IMG/VR virus record: IMGVR_UViG_3300020438_000327
Span: 1 to 21,486 of that record
DNA length: 21,486 nt
Strand: one strand, 5' to 3'
DNA from: a virus
A model generated the notes under the pieces. That model was not told where the DNA came from and did no database searches. It was given only the letters and a program-made list of their open reading frames with translations. The first letter of the stretch is position 1; each line of letters starts with the position of its first letter. Of this stretch, positions 12,551 through 19,369 are shown piece by piece. The translations under genes and the position numbers were made by a program.

Positions 12551-14656
12551 TCAGTTTTTAGAGGCAAATATGACATCTCTATATTTAACTCTGAAGTCCA
12601 TACTATTTCCACTGAATGACGCACTAATTGTGTGAGTGTGAGAAGCACCAGTAAAACCATGATTGTGAGGTTGTCCACCACCAGTAGGATTCATATTGAA
12701 GATAGTAGATGAATAAGTACCAGCACCACCATATCCAAAAGTACTACCACCGTTACCTGGAATAACATGACCACCATCAATATTTGTAGTGTGTTCGTGG
12801 GATGGCATTTCATTAACAGTCAGAGTATGATTACCAAGAGTTCCTCCTGCTGACTCATTAGAAATATTCCAATCAGTAATAGTACCAGAAGGAGTTCTAT
12901 TAGACATAGCAGTAGTAAACCCTACACTACCACCACTACTAACACTACCACTAACCACTCTCAACGCTTCATCATTTGCGGATGTATCTTTAGTCCATCC
13001 AGTAGGAGCACTACTTTGTTGGAATAACATTCTAGTACCAGATGGAAATCCACCAGAACCAGATGCATCTGTTGCTGGAGCCCAGTTAGTTCCATTCCAT
13101 TTTAATACATCATTTGTAGAAATACTTGCAGTACTTACATCACTAAGATCATTTAATGATGATACATCAGACTTACCATTCCAAGTATTAATATTTGCTT
13201 GGGTAATATTTTTTACATGACTAGGTACAGTGGGATCAGTTTCTGTATATGATGTTAAATATCCTTCAGTACTATGGTCACCCCATCCATAAGCATCGTC
13301 CCAGTTAGTAATTTTCTGAGTAGTAACTCCAACAGCATCACCAAGAGATGTTAAATATCCAGCACCAGCATGATTACCCCATCCATATGCAGTATTCCAA
13401 TTAGAAGAACTATCAGTAACTATACTATAAGTTCCTGAACCATCGGTCTTCATCAGACCAGCAGTTGTGAAGTCACCATCTACCACGACATCAGCATGTG
13501 ATGTCTCTGATGTTAAGTATCCTTCAGTACTATGGTCACCCCATCCATAAGCAGTATCCCAGTTATTAATTTTAGAAGTAGTTACTGAAGCAGCAGCAGA
13601 TTGAGTACTTAAATAATTACTAAGAAGAGGTGGTGTATATTGAAAGACACCTGTTGAAGATTCATATGAAACTGCACCATCACCAGATGGTGATCCTTCA
13701 GCTCCTACTGAAAGCGAAGCTCTAACTTGTTGTTGTGTTAATCCACCTGATGAACCACCAACAACACCAGGTTTCCATTTAGAATCAACGTTATCCCATA
13801 CTAAACCTTCTCCTGCTTGAGGTGCAGTAGTTGTAGTATCAACGTCTTGTAATCCTCCAATTGATATATTACCAATACCAGTTAGATATCCTTGACTTCC
13901 ATGATTACCCCATAGGTATGCATCATTCCACTGATTGATTTTGGCAGTATCTTCTACCCAAAAACTACCTAAAGCTGGTGGTGTATATGTAAATATTCCA
14001 GTAGTGTCATCATATGCTAAACCACCACTTCCATTAGCAGCTGCATCTGTTCCTATAGAAAGATCTGTATATAATAAACCTGCAAAAACTGCTTCTTGAC
14101 CATTAATCCATTTACCACTTGCTAGATCATATTTTAATATGTCACCATTAGAAAGAGTTCCAAGATTAGTATCAGTTAACTCGCTTACCTGATCAGTATT
14201 ACCCCAACCATATGCTGCATCCCAATTAGCAATTTTAGCAGCAGTGACACCAGCAGCATCACCAAGTGATGTTAAATACCCTACAGTGCTGTGATCACCC
14301 CAACCATATGCTGAATTCCAACCAGCACTATTATTAGAAACATTTGTAGCAGTGCTACTCCAATCAGATATATTCTGTGTAGTTATATTGTAAGCAGCAG
14401 ATGCTAAAAATACAGGATCAGTTTCTGAACTTAAAAAACCTGATAGATCTGGTGGAGTAAATGTAAATACTTTAGTTGGATCATCATATTCTAGAAGACC
14501 ACTCTGAAAGGGATTTGGGTTATTAACAACTGTAGTAGTTGTAGCAGTAAGAGTAGTATATGCTCCATTAAGATCATATAGATCTTGAGCAATATTATTA
14601 ATCTCTACCCTTTGTTCTTCAAAGGTGAAAGTCTTTGGGACATTTCTAAGTACCAT
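12551..14656 (-). CDS. Tail fibre protein, 701 aa, paralogue of the 1233-aa fibre
   Basis: The N-terminus VLRNVPKTFTFEEQRVEIN is almost the same as in the 1233-residue fibre and probably attaches both to one site. The shaft (residues ~50-530) alternates two elements: an FTFTPPDLS-type beta segment (three copies, ~63, 222 and 338), and a W-x-x-AYGWG(D/N)HS-x2-GYL segment (about six copies, ~117, 148, 247, 369, 423 and 455). The C-terminal ~165 residues form the common fibre tip: SGTRMLFQQSSAPTGW, ALRVVSG, HTLTVNEMPSHEH, and a final DFRVKYRDVIFASKN strand. His-x-His pairs occur at 620/622, 664/666 and 673/675. Host-receptor contact at the tip is inferred from the family. A TAAGG ribosome site precedes the ATG. 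The chaperone-like gene lies directly upstream. Confidence 0.9.
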   Translation of the reverse strand: MVLRNVPKTFTFEEQRVEINNIAQDLYDLNGAYTTLTATTTTVVNNPNPFQSGLLEYDDPTKVFTFTPPDLSGFLSSETDPVFLASAAYNITTQNISDWSSTATNVSNNSAGWNSAYGWGDHSTVGYLTSLGDAAGVTAAKIANWDAAYGWGNTDQVSELTDTNLGTLSNGDILKYDLASGKWINGQEAVFAGLLYTDLSIGTDAAANGSGGLAYDDTTGIFTYTPPALGSFWVEDTAKINQWNDAYLWGNHGSQGYLTGIGNISIGGLQDVDTTTTAPQAGEGLVWDNVDSKWKPGVVGGSSGGLTQQQVRASLSVGAEGSPSGDGAVSYESSTGVFQYTPPLLSNYLSTQSAAASVTTSKINNWDTAYGWGDHSTEGYLTSETSHADVVVDGDFTTAGLMKTDGSGTYSIVTDSSSNWNTAYGWGNHAGAGYLTSLGDAVGVTTQKITNWDDAYGWGDHSTEGYLTSYTETDPTVPSHVKNITQANINTWNGKSDVSSLNDLSDVSTASISTNDVLKWNGTNWAPATDASGSGGFPSGTRMLFQQSSAPTGWTKDTSANDEALRVVSGSVSSGGSVGFTTAMSNRTPSGTITDWNISNESAGGTLGNHTLTVNEMPSHEHTTNIDGGHVIPGNGGSTFGYGGAGTYSSTIFNMNPTGGGQPHNHGFTGASHTHTISASFSGNSMDFRVKYRDVIFASKN
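13260..13553 (-). repeat. 36-bp direct repeat pair in the fibre shaft
   Basis: The 36 bases at 13260-13295 recur exactly at 13518-13553, 258 bases (86 codons) apart and in frame. They encode the AYGWGDHSTEGY part of two shaft repeats. Exchange between them would change shaft length by whole repeat units. Confidence 0.85.
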
Positions 14657-14667
14657 GTTACTTTACC

Positions 14668-15147
14668 TTAAGATGGTTTTGTTGGCCAAGAAGTATGGTT
14701 TAAATCGTCTGCTAATGCTTTAAATGCAATACTAGCTGCCGTAACAGTTGCTGGAAGATCTCTTAATGCTTGACGATATGTTGCCCATTCTACTTTTTTA
14801 TCTGCTGCTATTCCATTATCATCTAAACGAGTCCAGTCACTACCAACAAGTAGTCCATTTCGTCTTCCTCTCACCTCTGCTTCATGATCTCTAGATGCTT
14901 CTTGTGCATCAGCGAGAGCAGTTTTTTCACTAGCATGATCTGTTACTGCTTGTTGCCAAATACCTATTTCAGTAATAGCAGCATTTGGTTTACTATCATT
15001 ATATTCAATCTCACCTGTGTTTGTCGTGCTATCCCAATGCATTGCATGGACATCACTAGGTATCCAAGTGATATCTGTAAGAGATATGATAATACCTTCA
15101 CCATCAATAACGATTGCTTTATCTATTGGAATAACTGTTAGTTTCAT
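14668..15147 (-). CDS. Phage tail assembly chaperone-like protein, 159 aa
   Basis: Residues ~94-135 show RNGLLVGSDWTRLDD...W-ATYRQALRDLPAT. This is the hallmark of the Phage_tail_APC type (tail assembly chaperone family), normally found beside tail fibre genes. Residues 1-60 are a beta-rich N-terminal part with DITWIPSDVHAMHWDS and an EIEYNDSKPN turn. Residues ~61-92 are a helical linker. The family is thought to help fibre folding or trimerisation, or to act as a small fibre part. The location between two paralogous fibres suggests it may serve both. A CATAAATA octamer is 22 bases upstream and a GGAG is present, although its spacing is longer than usual. Confidence 0.82.
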   Translation of the reverse strand: MKLTVIPIDKAIVIDGEGIIISLTDITWIPSDVHAMHWDSTTNTGEIEYNDSKPNAAITEIGIWQQAVTDHASEKTALADAQEASRDHEAEVRGRRNGLLVGSDWTRLDDNGIAADKKVEWATYRQALRDLPATVTAASIAFKALADDLNHTSWPTKPS

Positions 15148-15148
15148 T

Positions 15149-15463
15149 TTAAATAGATTCTCCTATGGTATTTATGTTATTCATTAATGACTTCTTTGCT
15201 ATTGCCTGTAAGAATAACTGTTGTGCTTGTTGATTAACTTTAACAGTCTCATTTCTAAATGATTCAACAGCAGCACCAGTTGCTCTTTGTTGCTGTGAGT
15301 TTTCAATCATCATTAACGGTAACCATGTTACTGCACAACCCCACTCTTCAACTGGTTCTCCTGTTTGAGGGTTATTACCCTGAACCTGAGTGAACCAAGC
15401 ACACTGTGTTTGAATACAGTCTTTGCCAATTAAAGGGCAGAATTTACCAATTTCAAGTTTCAT
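15149..15463 (-). CDS. Conserved four-cysteine phage protein, 104 aa
   Basis: The N-terminal half carries Cys9, Cys16, Cys21 and Cys43 (C-x6-C-x4-C-x21-C) in a context of KFCPLIGKDC, CAWFTQVQG and EEWGCAVTWLPLMMIE. The C-terminal half (~52-104) is a Gln-rich helix (ENSQQQRATGAAVESFRNE and on) with coiled-coil character. I recognise this as a widely distributed small phage protein that sits in structural clusters of T4-like cyanophages. No function is known to me. Four spaced cysteines suggest a zinc or iron-sulphur site, which is inference. AAGGA lies about ten bases upstream of the ATG, and the gene begins five bases after the stop of the large fibre. Confidence 0.85.
   Translation of the reverse strand: MKLEIGKFCPLIGKDCIQTQCAWFTQVQGNNPQTGEPVEEWGCAVTWLPLMMIENSQQQRATGAAVESFRNETVKVNQQAQQLFLQAIAKKSLMNNINTIGESI
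15169..15176 (-). promoter_or_regulatory. Late-promoter-like octamer CATAAATA
   Basis: Matches nATAAATA on the minus strand at the end of the four-cysteine gene, 22 bases before the ATG of the chaperone-like gene. The spacing is the same as for the octamer at 12542. It overlaps coding sequence, which lowers confidence. Confidence 0.45.
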
Positions 15464-15468
15464 ATGAT

Positions 15469-18400
15469 TTAATCCTTAGTACATATTATAACATCAACAT
15501 ACTGAACTGACAAGTTTATACTATTCATACTAGAAGTGCCACTAGCAGTAAACGAAATATCATGATTGTGAGCATCACCACTAAAACTATGATTATGTGA
15601 ATTCATACTTAAACCATGACTGTGATTGGGAGTTGAGTGATTGTGATTACCAATACTAATACTACCACTGAAATCGTGATTGTGTGTATTACTTACGTTG
15701 ATACTATGATAGTGTGATGAACCAGAACCTGCACTTTGTACATCGGTTTCAGACCAAGCACCAGAAGCAAGAGTACCAAATTCAGCACCAGGAGTCCCAC
15801 CACCACCAGATAATGTAGCATACCTTGTTCTATCAAAATCGTGACTATGAATTGGCATCTGTGAAGTTGTCAGTGTGTGATTGCCAGTAACATCATTTAT
15901 AACAATGAATTTATTATCGGTAGTATCACTAAAACTATAAGTTCCTGAACCATCATTTCCCGTAGTTGAACCACCACCACTATCAACTGAACCAGTACTA
16001 GTTCTACTACCGACAGTTCCAGATGCTGTTTCATTATCTGTGCTTTCATCAACAGTAAATGACACTGTTCCACTAGTACTGTGTGTAGTAAACGCTGATG
16101 TAAATCCTACACTACCACCACTACCACCACCAGATCCACTTACAACTCTCAATGCCTTATTATTATGTGAACCTGATTTTGTCCATCCAGTAGGAGCACT
16201 ACCTTGTGCAAACATCATTGCAGTTCCAGAAGGAATTGAAGGAGATTGACTACTACCTGATGCTGTAGATTCAAAAGTAATATTATTACCAGACCTAGAA
16301 ATAGTCATTCCAGTTCCTTCAATAAGTGATACATCTCCAGCACTAGAACCAGTAGACGCTCCTAAACGAATTATTTTAGAACCACTTCCATCTATAGCAC
16401 CTAAGGTATATGTTGTATTGGTATCAGTATTGGTATCAGTATCAGGTGGCACTTCCCAAGTACCGTCTGCCCTTAAATACTTACCACCATGTGCAGATGG
16501 TAACTGTGGAGCTAGACCATCAGCAGTAGTATCAACTACATTGTAAGTTGTATTTGTATCAGTATATGAGGTTAAGAATCCTTGTGAACCAACCCATGTT
16601 TGAGTTGCATATCCTTGTGAACCAACCCATGTTTGAGTTGCATATCCTTCTACTGAATGATCACCCCAACCATGTGCAGTATTCCAATTATTAATATTTG
16701 ACTGTAGAATATTTGATGCTACATGAGCAGAGAATACAGGATCAGTTTCGCTGGTTAAGTATCCTGCTTGTGTGTGATCACTACCAGTTGCAGTAGCAGC
16801 ATTTTTAATTATATAACATAATGTATAGTATGGTGGTATGGTATTTACACTATCAGATGCAGTAATATTTACGTTAGCAGTACCACTAAAACTATGGGTA
16901 TGTCCGAAACTACCACCTGCAAAAGGTTGACCACCACCACCAGTAACAACACCACCAGTGCTTCCACTAATAGTTACACTATCAGATCCATCAATGTTTA
17001 CTGTATCAGATGTAGAACCGCCTTGATTATCAATACCATGACTATCAGAACCTGTAAAAACATAAGCACCATTCGCATTATTAGTAACATTAAGTGTATG
17101 TGTTGTTGTTGAACCAGTACTAGCACCAATTATAATTTCTCCAGCCATACTACTATGATTCTGGCAATTGTAATAAAGAGTAGTTCCTCCTTGTGTAGCT
17201 GTGTAAAGAGTACAAGTTGAATTTTGAGTTCCATTTCCTGAAACACCACCACCAGTATAATCAACTCCGTTAAGAAAAGTTGGAAGTTGATTAGCAGTAC
17301 CAGTACTATTAACAGTCTTAATTTGGAATGGGTGATTAGGAGCATTAATATTGAATTGAACTATATCACCTTCATTAGCATAGATAGTGGGATTACTGGA
17401 ACCACTCAGAGGTGCTGCCCCCATAACAAATCTAGATCTTAGATCAGGTACAAAGGATCTTATTGCTAATAGTTCTGCTGTTGCAGATGCAGAACCATCA
17501 CATAATTGATATCCAGTTGGTATGTTAGATGTAGTTCCTGACCATATTGTGATTGTTCCTATAGGATCAGCACTACTAGCACCACCACCGCCACTACTAG
17601 TAGCATCTGCTGCTGGAGCCCAAGCAGAACCATTCCATTTTAGTACTTCATTAGTATTTGGAGCAGTACTAGAAACATTAGTAAGGTCACTGAGGTTACT
17701 TGGTATTGTAGGTTTGTTTAATATCTCTTCAACACCACTGGAAGCATTCCAATCTGAATTTACTTGTGCTGCTGGAATAGTTGGTTGATCTGTTAAGTCA
17801 TTATAACTTTCAGAGAATAATGTAGGTTTGTTAGTTAGATCACTATAAGATCCAGAAAATAATACAGGTGGAGTATATTTGAATGTACCATTAGTATCGT
17901 CATATTCTATAGCACCATCACCACTAGCAGAATTAGGAGTACCTATAGAAAGATCTGTTAATGATATACCACTACCACCAGCAGAAGTAAGGTCAGTGCC
18001 AGGTTCCCACTTGCTCGTTGTTCCATTCCATTTTAAAACTTGTCCTGGTGTTGGAGAAGGAGCATTAACGTTTGATAAAGAATTTAAAGAAATCTCGTTA
18101 GGTTCCCACAAACTAGTATTATTATTCCAACCAAGGAATGTACCAATTGCAGGAGTACCTGTTATAGTTACATCTTGAAGATCGTTAAGAGAATAATTAT
18201 GTTGATGGTTACTTAATGCATAACCAGATAAATCTGGAGGAGTAAATGTAAACTCACCAGTCTGATCATTATAATTTAAAGCAGCAGTACCAGTAATTGT
18301 ACTGTTAGTAACTGAAAATGCTGTTAGATCAATACTACTACCACCACCTTGAACATTTGATAAATCAGGAGGAGTGTATGTTAGTACACCTGTACTATTA

Positions 18401-19170
18401 TCATATGAAAGAGCAGCAGTACCAGGATTAGGATTTGTTGTAACAGATATATCTCCTAATTGAATACCTGCTGGATATGAATCTACCCATTGACTGCTAT
18501 CAGTATCTTCATACCATATCTTTAATTTTCCTTCATCAGACTTCCACCACAATTGACCATCATAAGGAGTTGATGGTGCATTATCATCTGTACTAACTTT
18601 TGTTGCAAGATTACTTAGGTCTGGTGGGGTGTATGTAAACTCACCATTTGTATTATTGTATGTAACATCACCTGATCCATTTGCAGTTGGATTTGGTTTA
18701 ACTACTGATAGATCAGACCTAGTAATTCCAACATCAGATGATGGAACCCACTTTGTATTATTCCATTTTAATACTGAATTCAATACTGGTGGATTAGTAG
18801 TTATATCAACATCTAATAAAGCACCAATACTAAGAGTTCCAATACCAGTTATATAACCTTCAAGACTGTGATCTCCCCAAGAAGCAGCATCATCCCAAGC
18901 AGCAATTTTTACATTATCCTGCACCCAATAACTACTTAGATCTGGTGGAGTAAATGAAAATCTACCATTCTCATTAGGAAATGAACCTACTATCTGGTAA
19001 GATAAACTACCACTACCACTGGCAGCAAGAGATATAACTTCAAAATCACTAAGTTCTATATCATTCTCTTCCTGCAAATCAAGATCATACAAATCTTGGG
19101 CAATTTGATTAATTTCTATCCTTTGCTCTTCAAAGGTAAATGTCTTTGGTACATTTCTAAGTATTGCCAT
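15469..19170 (-). CDS. Large tail fibre with collar domain, cupredoxin-like insertion and His-rich tip, 1233 aa
   Basis: The ATG at 19170 is fixed by alignment with the 701-residue paralogue (AILRNVPKTFTFEEQRIEIN). Residues ~40-520 are shaft: FTPPDLS segments near 72, 178, 265, 308 and a variant at 431, GWGDHS-type segments, and LKWN-x-W-x-P motifs. Residues ~536-790 are a phage tail collar domain: DPIGTITIWSGTTSNIPTGY...LCDGS, VPDLRSRFVMGA, and a closing NTIPPYYTLCYIIK. A cupredoxin-like segment (~594-684) is inserted. Further shaft repeats follow, including a tandem YATQTWVGSQG pair at ~843-864. A typical fibre tip (~979-1233) has GTAMMFAQGSAPTGW, MPIHSH and a terminal VQYVDVIICTKD. The tip holds seven His-x-His pairs. 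Host adhesion is inferred. The start overlaps the preceding gene by 14 bases. Confidence 0.9.
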   Translation of the reverse strand: MAILRNVPKTFTFEEQRIEINQIAQDLYDLDLQEENDIELSDFEVISLAASGSGSLSYQIVGSFPNENGRFSFTPPDLSSYWVQDNVKIAAWDDAASWGDHSLEGYITGIGTLSIGALLDVDITTNPPVLNSVLKWNNTKWVPSSDVGITRSDLSVVKPNPTANGSGDVTYNNTNGEFTYTPPDLSNLATKVSTDDNAPSTPYDGQLWWKSDEGKLKIWYEDTDSSQWVDSYPAGIQLGDISVTTNPNPGTAALSYDNSTGVLTYTPPDLSNVQGGGSSIDLTAFSVTNSTITGTAALNYNDQTGEFTFTPPDLSGYALSNHQHNYSLNDLQDVTITGTPAIGTFLGWNNNTSLWEPNEISLNSLSNVNAPSPTPGQVLKWNGTTSKWEPGTDLTSAGGSGISLTDLSIGTPNSASGDGAIEYDDTNGTFKYTPPVLFSGSYSDLTNKPTLFSESYNDLTDQPTIPAAQVNSDWNASSGVEEILNKPTIPSNLSDLTNVSSTAPNTNEVLKWNGSAWAPAADATSSGGGGASSADPIGTITIWSGTTSNIPTGYQLCDGSASATAELLAIRSFVPDLRSRFVMGAAPLSGSSNPTIYANEGDIVQFNINAPNHPFQIKTVNSTGTANQLPTFLNGVDYTGGGVSGNGTQNSTCTLYTATQGGTTLYYNCQNHSSMAGEIIIGASTGSTTTHTLNVTNNANGAYVFTGSDSHGIDNQGGSTSDTVNIDGSDSVTISGSTGGVVTGGGGQPFAGGSFGHTHSFSGTANVNITASDSVNTIPPYYTLCYIIKNAATATGSDHTQAGYLTSETDPVFSAHVASNILQSNINNWNTAHGWGDHSVEGYATQTWVGSQGYATQTWVGSQGFLTSYTDTNTTYNVVDTTADGLAPQLPSAHGGKYLRADGTWEVPPDTDTNTDTNTTYTLGAIDGSGSKIIRLGASTGSSAGDVSLIEGTGMTISRSGNNITFESTASGSSQSPSIPSGTAMMFAQGSAPTGWTKSGSHNNKALRVVSGSGGGSGGSVGFTSAFTTHSTSGTVSFTVDESTDNETASGTVGSRTSTGSVDSGGGSTTGNDGSGTYSFSDTTDNKFIVINDVTGNHTLTTSQMPIHSHDFDRTRYATLSGGGGTPGAEFGTLASGAWSETDVQSAGSGSSHYHSINVSNTHNHDFSGSISIGNHNHSTPNHSHGLSMNSHNHSFSGDAHNHDISFTASGTSSMNSINLSVQYVDVIICTKD
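15562..15858 (-). other. Seven His-x-His motifs in the fibre tip
   Basis: His-x-His pairs at residues 1108/1110, 1153/1155, 1163/1165, 1176/1178, 1183/1185, 1192/1194 and 1201/1203 of the large fibre. In the T4 long-fibre tip gp37, seven such pairs line the trimer axis and bind seven iron ions. The same number here is suggestive of a metal-filled needle, but no structure is available from sequence alone. Confidence 0.65.
16581..16646 (-). repeat. Perfect 2 x 33-bp tandem repeat
   Basis: Bases 16581-16613 are followed immediately by an identical copy at 16614-16646. They encode two tandem 11-residue units of the YATQTWVGSQG shaft element in the large fibre. A third, partial match continues for a few bases. 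Slippage or recombination here would add or remove 11 residues in frame. Confidence 0.95.
17119..17391 (-). other. Cupredoxin-like domain inserted in the collar domain
   Basis: Residues ~594-684 of the large fibre: a strand EGDIVQFNI, then NHPFQI with His613, a Thr/Gly-rich loop, and YYNCQNHSSMAGEII with Cys669, His672 and Met675. The His...Cys-x2-His-x2-Met order and spacing are those of amicyanin-type blue copper proteins. The surrounding collar domain is interrupted but complete on both sides. Related segments with Y-Y-x-C-x-x-H-x-x-M occur in marine phage structural proteins. Copper binding is not proven. Confidence 0.6.
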
Positions 19171-19369
19171 TTATCTTCACTATCTGCTTGAGTAGGGATT
19201 TGATCTCACTTATCTCACTCTTCATAAAATCCAATTCCTGTTCCATATTCCGAAACTTTTGTGTGGACTTTTTATATTTTTCAAAAGAAGACCTATCGGT
19301 ATTTATGATCGCACCACTGTTTACATCACGGTACAAATGATCACTGTCCTTGACTTTTAAATGATTCAT
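19157..19369 (-). CDS. Small coiled-coil virion-region protein, 70 aa
   Basis: Residues 1-33 hold the recognisable MNHLKVKDSDHLYRDVNSGAI...NTDRSSFEKY portion seen in small proteins of T4-like cyanophages and other marine T4-like phages. There, the 'RD...GAIINT' part is typically conserved. Residues ~38-67 are a heptad-patterned helix (MEQELDFMKSEISEIKSLLKQIV), so a coiled-coil oligomer is likely. The ATG overlaps the preceding stop by one base (TAATG) and lacks a Shine-Dalgarno, so translation probably depends on reinitiation. The 3' end overlaps the start of the large fibre by 14 bases. The function is unknown. A late-type octamer (CATAAATA, 19300-19307) within it might drive the fibre gene. 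Confidence 0.85.
   Translation of the reverse strand: MNHLKVKDSDHLYRDVNSGAIINTDRSSFEKYKKSTQKFRNMEQELDFMKSEISEIKSLLKQIVKINGNT

Noticed and set aside
16421-16445. ATTGGTATCAGT short tandem repeat as possible regulatory site
   Set aside because: It encodes an in-frame Asp-Thr-Asn-Thr run in the fibre linker, so low-complexity coding sequence is enough to explain it.
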